The notes beneath the pieces are model-generated. The model had not been told where the DNA came from. It saw only the letters and a list, made by a program, of their open reading frames with translations, and made no database searches. Source: Bradyrhizobium diazoefficiens (GTDB taxonomy: Bacteria > Pseudomonadota > Alphaproteobacteria > Rhizobiales > Xanthobacteraceae). Taken from it: DNA of 64,000 nucleotides. The translations under genes were made by a program, and so were the position numbers. The stretch covers positions 124,001 through 188,000 of the forward strand of contig NZ_JAFCJJ010000013.1 of NCBI RefSeq assembly GCF_018131015.1, given 5' to 3'. Of this stretch, positions 63,418 through 64,000 are shown piece after piece (position 1 is the stretch's first letter; every line of letters begins with the position of its first letter).

Positions 63418-63978
63418 CTATTCCGGCACCGGCACATCGAAGGTGTTGAGCGTGACCGAGACCATGCAGTAGACACCGACGAGATAGGACAGCTCGGCGG
63501 CGCCATGCTCGCCGAATTCCTTCACCGCGGCGCGCCAGGTCAACTCCGGCAGCACGCCGCCGCTGACCAGCGCCGATGCGACGTCGTAGGCGACGGCCTC
63601 CTGCCTGGTGAGATCCACGGGCCGCTGACCGGCGACGATGGTGGCGAGCTTCTCGTCGGACAGGCCGCGCTGCTCGGCGACCAGCACATGGGCATAGAGC
63701 TCGTAGCCGGAACGGAAATGCGAGCCGGTGACGAGGATCGCGACCTCGCGGACGGCGGCCGGCAGCAACGGGTTCGACGCGATCGCCTTGACCAGATCCC
63801 ACACCGGCTTGCCGAAGCGCGGCTCGCGAAGCCAGGGATTCCAAGGCCCGAGCAGCGCGCCGTCGTCGCGCATGTTCACAAAGCCCTTGAAGTGGTCCGT
63901 GATGCCCGCTCGCATGTCCGCATAGAGCGGCTTCTGTTCGTCGGTCAGATCTTTCGGATCGAGAATGGGAAGGCGCAC
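63418..63978 (-). CDS. carboxymuconolactone decarboxylase (CMD) family protein
   Basis: A 186-residue helical protein of the CMD/AhpD-like group: MRLPILDPKDLTDEQKPLYA, NPLLPAAVREVAILVTGSHF, SGYELYAHVLVAEQRGLSDE. The usual AhpD CxxC is absent: the position reads SGYELYAHV, so it is unlikely to be a peroxidase reductase. It starts at GTG 63978 with GAGGAG nine bases upstream. The stop codon directly abuts that of the barrel protein. Function unknown. Confidence 0.88.
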   Translation of the reverse strand: MRLPILDPKDLTDEQKPLYADMRAGITDHFKGFVNMRDDGALLGPWNPWLREPRFGKPVWDLVKAIASNPLLPAAVREVAILVTGSHFRSGYELYAHVLVAEQRGLSDEKLATIVAGQRPVDLTRQEAVAYDVASALVSGGVLPELTWRAAVKEFGEHGAAELSYLVGVYCMVSVTLNTFDVPVPE

Positions 63979-64000
63979 GGTGGGGATCTCCTCGTTGAGA

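Overview
The window is high-GC alphaproteobacterial chromosome, most likely Bradyrhizobium or a close Rhizobiales relative. The case for this is aerobic cobaltochelatase genes (cobS, cobT), a PhaR-type polyhydroxyalkanoate regulator, a DUF4167 gene after prmC, the order secA / PPIase / argJ / NUDIX / methyltransferase / comF / grxC / nitrilase-like / DUF1178 / ubiG / lysC / ptsP / prfA, two liv-type ABC transporter clusters, and many dispersed GC-rich palindromes. The genus is inferred from remembered protein similarity, not from a search.

Layout. 1-7.1 kb: start of cobT, then cobS, a DedA membrane protein, two divergent citrate-synthase-family genes (one with an N-terminal helix-turn-helix), a stand-alone response-regulator receiver, a J-domain protein and bolA. 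7.1-14.8 kb: CorC-like membrane protein, aroB/aroK, a tiny membrane protein, xerD, accA and a YkuD-type L,D-transpeptidase lipoprotein. 14.8-22.9 kb: a probable amide uptake and hydrolysis cluster on the minus strand (AmiC-like binding protein, amidase, LivH, periplasmic binding protein, LivM, LivG, LivF) with a divergent MarR regulator. 23-25.6 kb: three exported proteins. 25.7-43.5 kb: the conserved housekeeping backbone from secA to prfA. 43.5-50.2 kb: a MarR gene, a small protein resembling the RNA polymerase alpha C-terminal domain, a second liv-type cluster with a fused permease/ATPase, and a HIT protein. These lie between prfA and prmC, which are usually neighbours. 50.3-56.2 kb: prmC, DUF4167, a methyltransferase, gloB, cupin, flavin reductase and an EamA transporter. 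56.3-59.4 kb: phaB, phaA and divergent phaR. 59.4-64 kb: methyltransferase, branched-chain aminotransferase, esterase, two small exported proteins and a carboxymuconolactone-decarboxylase-family protein.

The most notable non-coding features are REPIN-like palindrome pairs (one inside cobS-cobT), a ~125-150 bp palindromic element present three times, two copies of which flank one methyltransferase gene in inverted orientation, a run of perfect hairpins upstream of the DUF4167 gene, and candidate operators between divergent gene pairs. I saw no rRNA, tRNA, CRISPR array, transposase or phage gene. The two ABC modules look like additions to an otherwise conserved backbone; that is inference from gene order.
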